NCBI GenBank assembly: GCA_020284085.1
Contig: JACEVL010000677.1
Span: 1-64,000, forward strand
Direction of reading: 5' to 3'
Origin: Aporrectodea caliginosa
Lineage: Eukaryota; Annelida; Clitellata; Crassiclitellata; Lumbricidae
DNA: 64,000 nucleotides
Positions 9,041-18,974 of this stretch are shown here, in pieces. The notes under the pieces are model-generated. The model made no database searches. It worked only from the letters and a program-made list of their open reading frames with translations, and had not been told where the DNA came from. Each line of letters opens with the position of its first letter. Within the stretch, counting starts at the first letter, position 1. The translations under genes were made by a program, and so were the position numbers.

Positions 9041-9050
9041 AAAAGCGGTT

Positions 9051-9088
9051 GAACACCTTTATAATACGATTAACCGTTTCTACTTAAT
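9051..9088 (+). promoter_or_regulatory. PSE-TATA-like module, weak TATA
   Basis: Box GAACACCTTTATAATA; TACTTAAT starts 30 bp after the box start. Confidence 0.35.
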
Positions 9089-9127
9089 TCAGCCTTTTAG
9101 TGGCTTGTAAATATCATGTTGGGAATA

Positions 9128-9470
9128 ATCATTGCAACAAACGAACCATTACGTCAAAAACCGTTCAAATACCCTAAATTACGCCAAGTAAGAATTCAAA
9201 TAGCCAACAGCACATCAAATAGCTGTTCGAATACCCGGCATCACGTCAATTTACTGTTAGAATACCCAACATCACGTCAAATAACCGTTCGAATTGCCAT
9301 TACCACTTCAAATAACCGTTTGAATTGCCAACATCACAACAAATACCTGTTCGAATAATCAATAGCAAAGTGAAGTAACCTTTCGAATACCTAACATCAC
9401 GTCAAAAATAACAGTTCGAATACCTAACATCACGTCAAAAATAACCGTTCGAATACCGTGCATGACCTCA
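9128..9470. repeat. Minisatellite, unit about 30 bp
   Basis: Roughly eleven diverged units are built on CCGTTCGAATACC and AACATCACGTCAAA. The 80-codon frame across it follows the repeat and has no recognisable domain. Confidence 0.8.
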
Positions 9471-9710
9471 AATAATCAACGCACATGTCACAGACATACG
9501 CGATAGGCCTACCGTCAAATTTGACTCCTGATATTTGCCACGTAGCGCAAACAAAAAAGTCGATTTGTTCGAAGCCGAATGACCGAAAGACGAAATTAGA
9601 TTTCGGTTCGTTGTGAGAAAAATGAGACTCGGCTCCGAAATGTCATGACTAGAAGTTGGGGGCATTGACGTGTTTGGAAATCTTCGTGGACGTAAACGAT
9701 CGGGTGAAAT
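9470..9710. other. Unique-looking sequence
   Basis: The minus strand is open for 83 codons over 9468-9719, but the protein resembles nothing I know and no splice or start context supports it. Confidence 0.3.
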
Positions 9711-9713
9711 TTT

Positions 9714-9751
9714 AAACACCTCTTTTTAATTTCTAGCTTGGATACATATAC
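9714..9751 (+). promoter_or_regulatory. PSE-like box, weak TATA
   Basis: Box AAACACCTCTTTTTAA; only ACATATAC lies near the expected TATA position. Confidence 0.3.
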
Positions 9752-9844
9752 GCTGCTCGCTGCAAAGCGTTTGTTGTGTGTCACAAAACTAGACGATTTC
9801 AACGAAACGTCAACAATCGCAATTTGAGACGGTGCTGATCATTT

Positions 9845-9882
9845 ACACACCTGTTTTTAGTGCCATACGAGAGCTATATAAA
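9845..9882 (+). promoter_or_regulatory. PSE-TATA-like module
   Basis: Box ACACACCTGTTTTTAG; TATATAAA starts at 9875, 30 bp after the box start. Confidence 0.4.
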
Positions 9883-10099
9883 GGGGATTGGATGTCGACA
9901 CTTACGTCCACTCTACTTACGGTTGTCTATTGTTGTGAATTTATTAAGCGCCACTACCTAAAGATATCAGTCGATCTAATAAATCGACACTTTATAGAAG
10001 ACGAACGGACGAACGGCCATACGCACACAGACATACAGACACACAAACACAAAGAAACATAAACAGACATACAGATTCAGAAACAGACAGACACGCAGA

Positions 10100-10830
10100 T
10101 TGTGTTTCTCTTAACTTTCTCTCTGATTTCATTCTTCCTCTTTGTTTTTATCGCTGTCTCTCTGTCTGTCCATCTCTATGACTGCTTCGTTCTCTCTGCC
10201 TCTACCCCTCTGTATTACTCCGTCTATCCATCCACAACCCTCTCCTCTCTGTGTACATTCCTCTGCTGTCCATCCTGAGTGGACGGATTCGCAGATGGTC
10301 AATTTCGCTAGACACAAATGGATGTTTAAATAGTAAATACGAAATATTAATTACCAGCAAAGATATCTGATAATCTATGACCAACATCGGTTAGGTCTTA
10401 CTTAGCACCGCAGTTCGTGGCAGACGGGCATACGGGTTGCGGCCAATACTAACCGTTACTACAAAAAACACAAGTACTAAATCAGGCCTACCGTAATATG
10501 TCGAAATAATGTCTGTCAGCGGCCTTCTCTTGTCAATAGAGTTGTTCTCCTCTTCATCCAGGCTTGAAGTTGGAATCCATCCATAGGCAACTTTTTCTGC
10601 CATGTAGCTGACGGTCAAAGTCAACGGTCTGTTCGCACAGGATCAACACCGAAATAAAATGCTCTGTTTACACGCCTCTACACTGGTAATGCAAGTCCCA
10701 AGCCTTTGGAGAGGAGGAGGGTGACACTAATCATTTATGACATAATACGATGTCGTTAAAATGCAACAAACAAACCAATCATTGCCAGATTTGTTATAGG
10801 AACAATCGAGGTCATGAGTGAATGCTAAAC
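10100..10830. repeat. Inverted-duplication anchor, partner 35840-37129
   Basis: Blocks 10100-10170, 10330-10470 and 10490-10780 recur in reverse complement at 37070-37129, 36800-36920 and 35900-36500. Some ORF-like stretches (10129-10624) fall inside it and look non-coding. Confidence 0.7.
10667..10776 (+). ncRNA. Twister-like element
   Basis: TTACACGCC, P3 CTACACTGGTAA, GCAAGTCCCAAGCCTTTGG, then GGAGGAGGGTGACAC and a hairpin ending GTCGTTAAAATG. The P4 loop carries two extra T. Inverted partner at 35901-35999. Confidence 0.55.
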
Positions 10831-10864
10831 ACCTTTTTAACGCATTCCACCTACGCTATATTTA
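10827..10864 (+). promoter_or_regulatory. PSE-TATA-like module
   Basis: Box AAACACCTTTTTAACG; TATATTTA starts at 10857. The copy at 21446 is nearly identical, and the inverted copy is at 35800-35837. Confidence 0.5.
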
Positions 10865-10950
10865 ATCATCAGCTGCATGTCTTTTTATGTGAAACATTAG
10901 AAAAAACTCAGTTTGTCCGACGTTAGCGGCAAAGGTAGCCACAAGATGTA

Positions 10951-11060
10951 AATAACTCCGCCAATGCTATTTTGGGTAGTGCCAGTCTGAAGCATGATAA
11001 GTGAGGAGGGAAAGGCTTATCAGCGTTGTTATGACACAGTGTTGTTAAAGAGAAACTTAC
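10951..11060 (+). ncRNA. Twister-like element
   Basis: ATAACTCCGCC, P3 GCTA/TAGT, GTGCCAGTCTGAAGC, ATGATAAG and TGAGGAGGG. The P4 stem is weakened (CCAG/CATG). The related element at 21791 carries a LINE at an internal site. Confidence 0.55.
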
Positions 11061-11215
11061 CAAAGAAAATTGGCGTAGGATGACTTCCGAAACTGCCTAT
11101 AATACTAAACAGTGGCTGAATTAGGAACCTAAAGGCGCTATGGTGTCTATGTACATACGCAACTACATACATACACACTCTGATTCACACTCAGAGCGGT
11201 AAGAGCGGTAGTGTT

Positions 11216-11253
11216 AGACACCTTTAAGACGGTTTCAACCGATGCCATATAAG
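11216..11253 (+). promoter_or_regulatory. PSE-TATA-like module
   Basis: Box AGACACCTTTAAGACG; CATATAAG starts at 11246. Confidence 0.45.
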
Positions 11254-11542
11254 GATGAGAAACGATAGGCCATTAATAGTAAACGTTCGTTGTGTTTAGT
11301 GGGTGCATAACATACAAGGCGAGCGCCTTAGCTAATCGAAGGAAGCTCTTCGCTAATTATATAATTATAATAGAAATTGTTGGAAACTGCATGCGATTCG
11401 TTAGAAAGCCTGAAGTATAACTTCTGACACCCTCTGCGTCACAGGCGAACAACCGCGTTCCATCCTATCAGCCAGTGTACCCCATCAAGCCCCAACTGAA
11501 TTGAGGTAAAGCAAGATCTAGGAACGGCAAAGGTGTATCGTG

Positions 11543-11660
11543 ATAAATTGGTGTGAACCCCTCGCCTTATAACGCAGAGTGTACGGGTTCGATCCTCCTC
11601 CCCTGAGACGGTTACTGTATACAGACCTTGAGCGAGTCATTTACTCACAATTACTCCTCG
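11543..11660 (+). repeat. SINE-II, tRNA-derived
   Basis: B-box ACGGGTTCGATCC follows an anticodon-arm-like CTCGCCTTATAACGC. Then comes the CORE-like GACCTTGAGCGAGTCATTTA. Confidence 0.6.
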
Positions 11661-11910
11661 TCATCACCATCATAACTTCCACCATCACAATCATGCCCAC
11701 CTCCTCCTTTTCTTTCTTCTTCTCCTATCCAATATCGTCACCATCATCACAATCACCGTCAGCTTTAGCCAATATTGAGTCACTCCGGTCTTACGTCACC
11801 GATGACTTGGAGTCGACGACATGATGACTGACGCTGCCCTTGACGCTTTGACACGGATCAGATATTGACAGAACAAAGCGTAGATCATAGACGAAGAAGA
11901 AAAGATCCTA
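11640..11910 (+). repeat. Repeat unit with inverted and direct copies
   Basis: Recurs directly at 63120-63540 and, in part, 23300-23480, and inverted at 35085-35330. It contains CACGGATCAGATATTG and GTAGATCATAGA. The purine/pyrimidine tract it carries is short here and greatly expanded in the other two full copies. Confidence 0.7.
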
Positions 11911-11928
11911 ATAACAACGATAATATTT

Positions 11929-11966
11929 AGACACCTTAAAAAAGCAAGCACTAGAGGCTATTTATC
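11929..11966 (+). promoter_or_regulatory. PSE-TATA-like module
   Basis: Box AGACACCTTAAAAAAG; TATTTATC starts at 11959. Confidence 0.5.
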
Positions 11967-12020
11967 TATCACTTGTTACATGGCAGTATGTGACTCCACT
12001 TCATTGTCTAGACATGTAAG

Positions 12021-12058
12021 TTCGACGTTAACGGCAGACGCAAGATGTCGCCAAACAA
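12021..12058 (+). ncRNA. Type-A hairpin, stem CGACGT/ATGTCG
   Basis: CGACGT, TAACGGC, a loop and ATGTCG, then CCAAACAATAAC. It lies about 62 bp after the TATA box of the module at 11929. The tail differs from GTTAAAC in its first bases. Confidence 0.45.
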
Positions 12059-12215
12059 TAACGAATTAGTAATCAATATTATTAATTGCAATGACGATAA
12101 GTGTTATTATGAAACATTACTTCACACTCAGTATCAGTAAATGAGAATTGGCCACTATCAGGTATGGTAAAAGAAGGAGTCTGTGTGTGGGGTGGGATGG
12201 AATCGATGAATGCGC

Positions 12216-12216
<1 letters not shown>

Positions 12217-12301
<85 letters not shown>

Positions 12302-12303
12302 TT
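12217..12303. repeat. (GT)n microsatellite
   Basis: Nearly pure GT. The unit continues directly into SINE-III, as at 63850-63890. Confidence 0.95.
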
Positions 12304-12308
12304 GTGTG

Positions 12309-12556
12309 TTTGTGTATTGTATTGTATTGTATTGTATTTGAACACTTGTTATAGCGCCCCTACCAGATTGACTATTCAGAGGCGCTCCCGACTACTGCGC
12401 GAACGCTGAATCGGAGGTTTCACGCCGAAGCGCATGAGCAATTGCGAGTGAAGGACTTGCCCAGGGTCCATACGCGGCGACTTTGAGGTGGATTCGAACC
12501 CGCAACCCTCCAGCTGCAAGGCACCGAACATACCCCTATACCACCGCGCCCCAGTA
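12309..12556 (-). repeat. SINE-III, tRNA-derived
   Basis: Minus strand: A-box-like TGGTATAGGGGTATG, B-box GGGTTCGAATCC, CORE-like CCTGGGCAAGTCCTTCACTC, a body with GGCGCTATAACAAGTG and a (ATACA)n tail. The LINE-like 3' end suggests mobilisation by a CR1/L2-type LINE. Confidence 0.75.
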
Positions 12557-12714
12557 TATTGTGTTGTGTTGTATTGTGTTGTATTGTAAAATAAGCTGAA
12601 AAGCAAGATCTAATTGTTATACACTGATACATTACAACGGAACACATGTTTGGTTACTATACAGTATACACCAAGAAAATCATTGATAGGATTAGATTGC
12701 CTTAAATAGATTAT

Positions 12715-12815
12715 TAGAAAATTCGATCTCTTCCCATCGATCTCTTCCTGTCGATCTTTGCCCATCGATCTCTTACTCTCGATCTCTTCTTATCGATCTC
12801 TTACTATAGATCTAT
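12715..12815. repeat. GATCTCTT-type short tandem repeat
   Basis: TCGATCTCTTCC-like units of about 13 bp; the same tract is expanded at 52008-52237. Confidence 0.6.
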
Positions 12816-13049
12816 TTTTAATTTTTTATCCTCTCTTTAACCATCCACGATTATTATTAGATTTTATTATTGTTATCGTTATTATTATTGCTATTATTAA
12901 TATCATCATTATCACTATCATCATCTTTATCATTATCATTAATAATGAGTGTTTAATGACACCCTGTGGCTGTCTAGCCGTTGACATCGACCTTGCAAAG
13001 AGGTTTCCACGACCGCTATGCTAATACATAGCTGTTAACGTTATGCTCT

Positions 13050-13108
13050 TTTTTATAGAAAGGTCCATTACATTTTAAAAGGTGTCCATTACATTTTAAA
13101 AGGTGTCC
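13050..13108 (-). promoter_or_regulatory. PSE-TATA-like module with duplicated box
   Basis: The minus strand has two boxes GGACACCTTTTAAAAT in tandem (ends 13108 and 13087). Only the inner one has CTATAAAA at the 30-bp distance. Confidence 0.5.
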
Positions 13109-13294
13109 AAATCACCCGTGACGCACCATTACGAAAAATAAATTTCCACAGACCAATTTCTCATATTCAACGACATTGTTGTACGCATTTCATCATAATA
13201 TATATTAATCGTGTTATTTCCGTGAAATCGGTACGAATTATCTGCGAGTCTTTGTCGAAATGTAACAGTTAACACTAAATTCCATCTGTCCTAG

Positions 13295-13492
13295 GTCTAC
13301 TGGTGTGGTCCAGTCCTCGGTGGCGTCGTGGCCGCCCTCATCTACGAGAACCTCTATGCCGCCAACGCGTCCTTGACGAAGGCCAAGGACTTCCTTATGA
13401 CGACCTCCTACGACTCCAACAACTACGGACGTTCGGACGCCGAGGAAAAGGATCGCTGCCTCAAGTCCATCGAGGCGGAAGCGAGCGCGTAA
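13295..13492 (+). CDS. Aquaporin, terminal exon
   Basis: The exon follows an acceptor (TCTGTCCTAG ending at 13294) and encodes 65 residues before the TAA stop at 13490. It opens with VYWCGPVLGGVVAALIYENL, which fits the sixth membrane helix of water-channel aquaporins, where W-x-G-P-x-x-G is characteristic. The remaining 40 or so residues (ASLTKAKDFLMT onward) form a cytoplasmic tail of the style seen in invertebrate aquaporins. No NPA-loop exon is recognised in the upstream 13 kb, so the preceding intron is long or the other exons lie outside the window. Codons are rich in G and C at the third position, unlike the surroundings. The phase is taken as 0. A fragment left by duplication is a less likely alternative. 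Confidence 0.85.
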   Translation, partial: VYWCGPVLGGVVAALIYENLYAANASLTKAKDFLMTTSYDSNNYGRSDAEEKDRCLKSIEAEASA

Positions 13493-13630
13493 ACTCACTT
13501 CCGGTCTGAGAAACCGGAACTTCCGGTTGACAGATCGACTCATTTAACGGTCTGCGCATCGATGGCTTCCGGCTGATTTTCTGCTTTTTTATGTACAAAC
13601 TATTACATTAGTGAAGTGATTTTAAGGTCG
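13493..13630 (+). other. Probable 3' UTR of the aquaporin
   Basis: It contains an inverted motif (CTTCCGGT and AACCGGAA) just after the stop. No clear AATAAA is seen before the next repeat. Confidence 0.35.
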
Positions 13631-13635
13631 TTTTT

Positions 13636-13670
13636 GGACACCTCTTTTAAGCACTGATGCTTTATATAAG
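13636..13670 (+). promoter_or_regulatory. PSE-TATA-like module, shorter spacing
   Basis: Box GGACACCTCTTTTAAG; TATATAAG starts 27 bp after the box start. A related copy is at 54160. Confidence 0.4.
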
Positions 13671-13783
13671 GGTTGCTGTTTGGAAAAATCACTATCATCG
13701 CTTTATATAAATGTGTCTCAGTTTCATATTACCTTTCAGTAATAACCACATTATTGAGAAGTGTAATGTAAAGTATCATTGAG

Positions 13784-14035
13784 GTGGGGGGGCGATAGCG
13801 TATTGGATAACATCTGGCACAGAGAGCGAGAGGTACCGAGTTCGAGCCCGTTAGGGCGGACATGCTTTGTAGCCTGCTATTAGCGCCGTGTATTGCAGGC
13901 TGTCTGTTCTGTTAGTCGTTAAGATTTATGTCTTCTGTCATTTGTGTTCTTGTGAATTGCTAAAATTGCATAATTGTACACTGTAGCCGGTTGCGGTTTG
14001 TCAACCGGATTGTTTGAATAAACGAAAATATTATC
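13784..14035 (+). repeat. SINE-I
   Basis: A-box-like TAGCGTATTGGATAA, B-box GAGTTCGAGCCC and the full body. It is the variant with GCCGGTTGCGGTTTGTCAAC near the 3' end. Confidence 0.7.
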
Positions 14036-14081
14036 GACTGATAATATCAGTCCTTGAGTATTGAATATTGATCCGTTACTA

Positions 14082-14770
14082 TCAATCAAATCAAATCAAT
14101 ATCAAATCAAATCAATTTATTGATCCCAGAAACAAAACGAGTAACATAAAACTACAGTAAATAACATTTCACAAACATAGTGCAGATTATTACAGAAGTT
14201 TATCCATGAAGAGATGGTATGAGGGAGCAAAGGGCACACCCGAATGGACAAGTCCCGCTGAATAGGGGCCTAATTGCATTAACAGAATAGCAAAACTTGT
14301 AAGTTATTTTTGAGAACTAAATGGACGGCAGGGGAATTCCATCCCTACTCAACTAAATCAAGAAAATGAAAAAAAAACAGAAAGAACCAAAAAATCAAAT
14401 GCTAACAAAGCTAAGCACCGTCATCAGAACATAAAATCAACGAGGCACTGCCAAGACAGAGAACATTCAGTATAACAGCTTAACAACCCTATAATTGTAT
14501 CAGACAGTACAGTACACTTTAAATTGGATAACGGGCAATCAATAGAACGAGTTATAGCACTAGGAGCTACATAATAATACTCATTGCGTGTGCACGGATC
14601 AAGTGTTTAAAATGAACGAGGCTCTTAGCCTCACGAATGACCAAAGGAAGGTTATTCCAAACGAGAGGACCCTGGTATTTGATTGAGAACTTACGTGAGT
14701 TGGTTCTTGCGAAGATGCATGAATATGCTCTATTGCTTCTAGTGTCATAATTGGGCTGAAATAGGAGAGA
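14082..14770 (-). mobile_element. Non-LTR retrotransposon 3' part, 5'-truncated
   Basis: The minus strand encodes the end of a LINE polyprotein, RTNSRKFSIKYQGPLVWNN and further residues to a stop near 14580. This is the 'K-Y-Q-G-P-x-x-W-N' tail typical of invertebrate LINEs. About 480 bp of 3' UTR follow, ending in a run of TTTGA-type repeats. No reverse-transcriptase catalytic part remains. Related fragments are at 24425 and 26522. Confidence 0.7.
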
Positions 14771-14805
14771 AACAATTAAATATGTGGTCCATGGCGAGTT
14801 CTCTT

Positions 14806-14846
14806 TTATATAGCATCAGAAGATTCTGTTTATAAGGTGTCTAATA
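14806..14846 (-). promoter_or_regulatory. PSE-TATA-like module
   Basis: Minus-strand box AGACACCTTATAAACA; TATATAAAA starts about 30 bp after the box start. Confidence 0.45.
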
Positions 14847-14927
14847 TTAAATATTAGTAATTGTTGCGTTTGTTCCGCTGTTTTCACACCGAAGCGTATG
14901 GACATAGGCCTACAGGTTAGTTAGTTG

Positions 14928-15030
14928 CTGTTTAACGACGCTGCGTCAAAACAAGGATGATTAGCGTCGCCCTCCTGCTTCATCCAGGCTTAGAACTGGC
15001 ACTGTCACAGTACGAGTAGAGGCGAATTTA
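14928..15030 (-). ncRNA. Twister-like element
   Basis: Minus strand: AAATTCGCC, GTGCCAGTTCTAAGCCTGG, ATGAAGCAGGAGGGCGAC and a hairpin ending GTCGTTAAACAGC. It occupies the same cassette position as 3192-3296 and 48487-48590. Confidence 0.55.
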
Positions 15031-15159
15031 TGTTACTTCCCAGCTTGCGACTCAAACAGATTCTTCTGCTTACTGGCTCAATTCACTTAATACACGGAAT
15101 CGAACCCACATCCTCATGATCATCGATTGATATGTTGGACATTATGATAACGGCTCAAT

Positions 15160-15294
15160 AGAAGGCCTAGATTAGATTAGATTAGATTAGATTAGATTAG
15201 ATTAGATTAGATTAGATTAGATTAGATTAGATTAGATTAGATTAGATTAGATTAGATTAGATTAGATTAGATTAGATTAGATTAGATTAGATTA
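15160..15294. repeat. (GATTA)n microsatellite
   Basis: About 26 units of GATTA. It always lies in the interior of the promoter cassettes. Confidence 0.95.
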
Positions 15295-15389
15295 AGGAAA
15301 GGGATAATAAGATCAGATAAGAAAACAGATGAGATTACTTGAGCTTCACTTTCTCATGAACTAGCATCAATCGATGATAATATAATCAT

Positions 15390-15427
15390 AGACACCTTTT
15401 AAACGTGTGCAGAAAGTACTATAAATT
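15390..15427 (+). promoter_or_regulatory. PSE-TATA-like module
   Basis: Box AGACACCTTTTAAACG; TATAAATT starts at 15420. Confidence 0.5.
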
Positions 15428-15487
15428 CTACACGCGCTTAAGAGCTGTAGCCTGTATGTGGTCTTGTTGGCGTGCTGTAGCAATTAT

Positions 15488-15524
15488 GATCGACGTTAAC
15501 GGCAGAAATAAGATGTCGCCAAAA
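15488..15524 (+). ncRNA. Type-A hairpin, stem CGACGT/ATGTCG
   Basis: CGACGT, TAACGGC, a loop and ATGTCG, then CCAAA. It follows the module at 15390. Confidence 0.45.
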
Positions 15525-15799
15525 AATCACAAATTAGTAATCATCATTATTATTAATGTCAGTGTCGATTAGTCTTGGTATTAGAATAGAATAGAATATT
15601 TTGTAATGTAGTACGAATTGCAAACGAACATGAAAGATTAAAGGATTGCTCTCTCTATTTTTCAATTTCTCTCATTAAATTGTATGCAGTCTATCAATTG
15701 TTTAGTCGCATGATATGATTTATCTTTGATAAATCATCCTAATTATAAAGGTTTTATGGTGAGACAGTCTGCCGATGGTATTTCATATAGTAATTCTGG

Positions 15800-15866
15800 T
15801 GCGCTGAGGAGCAATTTCAAGTGAAGGACTTGTACAAGGCTCCTACACAGTAACCGTCCGATAGTT
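15800..15866 (-). repeat. SINE-II fragment
   Basis: Only the CORE-like part (GTCCTTCACTTGAAATTGC on the minus strand) and the start of the tRNA-like part remain. Confidence 0.4.
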
Positions 15867-16230
15867 TTTGCTGTACTCACCTTGGATCGGCGACAATGCG
15901 CAGGCGGAAAGAAATGCCTTTAAAAAGCCAGAGTCCGATGAGGAAAATCCAGTCATTAGTGAAGGGGAAGGTCACTTCAAATAGAGGGACCCACCACAAC
16001 AAATTCTCGGTGTATGGCCAGAGCAGTCCTAGTACTAGGAACAAAGTGATCAAGCCGATAAGATTGTAGTTTTAATGTATCCAGTATTTAACAACCGTAT
16101 CTTATCTTTGCAACTTCTCTTATCTCGATACTCGATGTGAGTCAGATTAGAAAATGTACAAACGAAGGTCAATCCATGTTGACATAAGATATCGAGAATC
16201 GTCAATGCCGGACCGAGTAGCCGTTGGCTA
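15867..16230. other. Spacer, nothing recognised
   Basis: No member of the repeat families and no convincing coding frame is visible here. Confidence 0.4.
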
Positions 16231-16243
16231 GAGTGTTCTATTT

Positions 16244-16281
16244 AGACACCTTTAAAACGCAGCTATATTATTTTACATAAA
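16244..16281 (+). promoter_or_regulatory. PSE-TATA-like module, weak TATA
   Basis: Box AGACACCTTTAAAACG; TACATAAA is at the 30-bp register, and TATATTAT lies 10 bp nearer. Confidence 0.4.
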
Positions 16282-16320
16282 CAATGAAAATCGTAACATC
16301 TTGGTTTTCAGGCTCGTTTT

Positions 16321-16358
16321 AGACACCTTGAAAGTGTTGTTAACGGATGATATATAAA
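16321..16358 (+). promoter_or_regulatory. PSE-TATA-like module
   Basis: Box AGACACCTTGAAAGTG; TATATAAA starts at 16351. Confidence 0.5.
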
Positions 16359-16443
16359 AGCTGGTCACCGAAACCTTTCGTTTTACAGACGCCATACTAA
16401 TTCTTCTTCAACTAAGCAAATACGAGAAACGGGTGCTATCTTT

Positions 16444-16481
16444 AGACACCTTTAAACCGAAGGTAATCAATGTAATAAAGC
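16444..16481 (+). promoter_or_regulatory. PSE-TATA-like module, weak TATA
   Basis: Box AGACACCTTTAAACCG; TAATAAAG starts at 16473. Three boxes lie within 240 bp here. Confidence 0.4.
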
Positions 16482-16588
16482 TACGAGATTTAAGACTGAA
16501 ACAACTAATGTTTAACCTTAAAGCGTAATGCAATGTCGAGGTCAACAGCAATGGCAGCCGTAAGATGTCGTTGAATAATGGAAAGCGA

Positions 16589-16694
16589 CGATTGGTCAGA
16601 ATGCTCAACGAAAAGAGAATGGGTTCGATCCTCCTCACTTTAGACGGTTACTGGGTAAGGACCTTCAGCAAGGCATTCAGTCACAATTACTCAG
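16589..16694 (+). repeat. SINE-II
   Basis: A-box-like GATTGGTCAGAATG, B-box GGGTTCGATCC and CORE-like GACCTTCAGCAAGGCATTCA. Confidence 0.55.
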
Positions 16695-16757
16695 TGGCAT
16701 TAGGTAGTGGCGCTTCATAAATGCATCTCAAGAATAATCGTAACGAAAATGATTGCG

Positions 16758-16760
16758 ATA

Positions 16761-16798
<38 letters not shown>

Positions 16799-17002
16799 AA
16801 TGATAATGATGATGATGATGATGATGATGATGATCATCATCATCATCGTCGTCGTCGTCGTCGTTGTCGTCATCATCATCGTCATCATCATCATCATATA
16901 TCATGATCAGGGATATACGACGACGACGACGACAACGACGACGACGACGACGATGATGATGATGATGATGATTATGATTATGACGACGATGATGATGATG
17001 GG
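16758..17002. repeat. (GAT)n/(ATC)n/(GAC)n inverted microsatellites
   Basis: GAT units are followed by CATCGTCGTC and then GACGAC and GATGAT units, so successive arms are complementary and could fold back. The frames (poly-Asp, poly-Met, poly-His) are artefacts. Confidence 0.9.
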
Positions 17003-17219
17003 TGGTCCTAATCAAACTACATTTCTCCAACCGTTTCTCTTCCGTCAAGCGACTAGAACTATCCATCACTCCTTGATAGTGCTTCGTTGTTTCACGGTGA
17101 CAAGACGTATCTTGTATAATTTTAATTGAAACACAAGCACAATTGTTAGTCACAACCGTACACTTTTCAAATTTACTAAAGAGCAAACTCGAAAGCTGAA
17201 CCTCGGGCATTATTTTTAC

Positions 17220-17560
17220 TATTAGATGTTTGCCCGTTCAATGACTGTTGAAAAGAATTTGTAAAATGATCCCGCGCCTCAAGGCCGCATTTTGGACGAC
17301 AGCAGCACCAACTACTGAACTGAAATGAGTCCAGTTTAATCCGACCGTCATAACATATAGGATGTTAACAGCGAAAAAAAATAAGTCTTATTAGTGTAAC
17401 AGGAAAAGTTCACTTCATGAATGATTTCATGACATTTCAGTTCGTTTATATTATTAAATAATATTATAATTACTCTTCTTTTGGTCATTTTAATAATAAT
17501 TATTGTTATTGATACTATAACAACCATTGTCACTATCATTATCATTGTCTTTATCGTTAA
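17220..17560. other. AT-rich spacer
   Basis: No recognised element. The poly-Ile frame on the minus strand follows AT-rich sequence. Confidence 0.4.
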
Positions 17561-17620
17561 AATGAGTGTTTTAAGACACCCTGTGGCTGCCTTAACTCAC
17601 TGCGGTTTGTCAGTCTGTTC
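17560..17620 (-). ncRNA. Worn GTTAAAC-type hairpin remnant
   Basis: GTTTTAAGACACCCTGTGGC resembles the fuller copy at 12950-12995 (GTTTAATGACACCCTGTGGC). The opposing stem strand is lost here. Confidence 0.3.
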
Positions 17621-17676
17621 AATTAAACGACAGTACCAATGAAACCATATTATCGTAGCTGTTCACGTTCTACCCC

Positions 17677-17714
17677 ATCTTATAGGAAAGTCTAGCACAT
17701 TTTAAAAGGTGTCC
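17677..17714 (-). promoter_or_regulatory. PSE-TATA-like module
   Basis: Minus-strand box GGACACCTTTTAAAAT; TATAAGA starts 30 bp after the box start. It is a copy of the unit at 13050. Confidence 0.45.
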
Positions 17715-17992
17715 AAAATCATTGGTTTAAACATTACTGCAATAAAATGAATAATTCAAGAATAACGTTTTGTGATCCTAGACACATTTGTAGACCAAAC
17801 AATGGAATCAAAACACGGACACAGGTTTAGATTGATATGAAATCGTTGGACAGCTTTTTAAAGGAGTCTAAATGTTTCTTGATCTCGAAGTTACGGCGCC
17901 ATGTAGATCATCACATTATTAATTTATAATAATTATAACAATAAAATTAAGGGTTGTCAAGTTAAAAAATAATGATAATGACAATGACAATA

Positions 17993-17994
17993 AT

Positions 17995-18050
<56 letters not shown>
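17993..18050. repeat. (AAT)n microsatellite
   Basis: About 19 AAT units. Confidence 0.95.
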
Positions 18051-18207
18051 GAACAATAATGACAAGAACAACGGAAGATCTTCAAGAAACTTTCTTCCTG
18101 TTCCAAAAGATTTCAGTTACAATCCAGCGGTTTAACGCTATCGCGTGCCTGGGTTCGATGAGGCCCTAGAACCATGATTTAAGAACCATGATTTTAAGAA
18201 CTCTGAT

Positions 18208-18360
<153 letters not shown>

Positions 18361-18513
18361 AATGTAATATGGAAATCAAAAGGGGCAGCCCTGCAATAGC
18401 GGATTATTTTATCCTTTAGGGCTGTCCTGTTGACGGCATTAGCAGATTAACATTTGTTTTAAACGACTGATTGTTAATTAATTGTGCTGTTGTTGATTCA
18501 ATAAACGGCTGAT

Positions 18514-18594
<81 letters not shown>

Positions 18595-18595
18595 G
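18514..18595. repeat. (AAT)n microsatellite
   Basis: About 27 AAT units; it ends just before a promoter-like module. Confidence 0.95.
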
Positions 18596-18611
18596 CAACA
18601 ATAAAATATTT

Positions 18612-18649
18612 AGACACCTTTAAAAAGAGCGTTGTAAATTATATATATC
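18612..18649 (+). promoter_or_regulatory. PSE-TATA-like module
   Basis: Box AGACACCTTTAAAAAG; TATATATC starts at 18642. Confidence 0.5.
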
Positions 18650-18710
18650 TTAATTACCACGCGTTCAGTGGCAGTATGTACTTGGAATGGCCATTGGCTA
18701 GTAATGTAAG

Positions 18711-18747
18711 GTCAACGTAAACGGAAGACGTAAGATGTCGCCAAACA
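18711..18747 (+). ncRNA. Type-A hairpin, one mismatch
   Basis: CAACGT, AAACGG, a loop and ATGTCG, then CCAAACAATAA. One pair of the six is broken. Confidence 0.4.
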
Positions 18748-18974
18748 ATAATGAATTACTAATAATTACTATTAAGAATATTGTTACTCACTAACTAACT
18801 TACTTACTTAATTGCAATGACGATAAGTGTTAGAACTCAGCATTACTAAGCACTCAGGAACAGTAAATGTGATTCCAATGAGAATTAGCAACTGAAAAAG
18901 CTCGTTCGTCGTTGCAATGACGTTACTATGTAGGCCTATAAATAAATAACAGATGATAATGATGACGAAGCATC

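Noticed and set aside
9468..9802. Minus-strand protein-coding gene
   Set aside because: Two overlapping frames of 68-83 codons have no recognisable domain, no splice signals and unremarkable codon use.
11543..11615. Functional tRNA gene
   Set aside because: A- and B-box-like motifs are present, but no complete cloverleaf can be drawn, and the segment continues into a SINE body.
15160..15294. Telomeric or subtelomeric repeat
   Set aside because: The unit is GATTA, not TTAGGG or a known telomeric variant, and it belongs to the cassette interior.
16707..17210. Poly-Asp/His protein of 140-160 residues
   Set aside because: All long stretches are GAT, ATC and GAC microsatellite translations.
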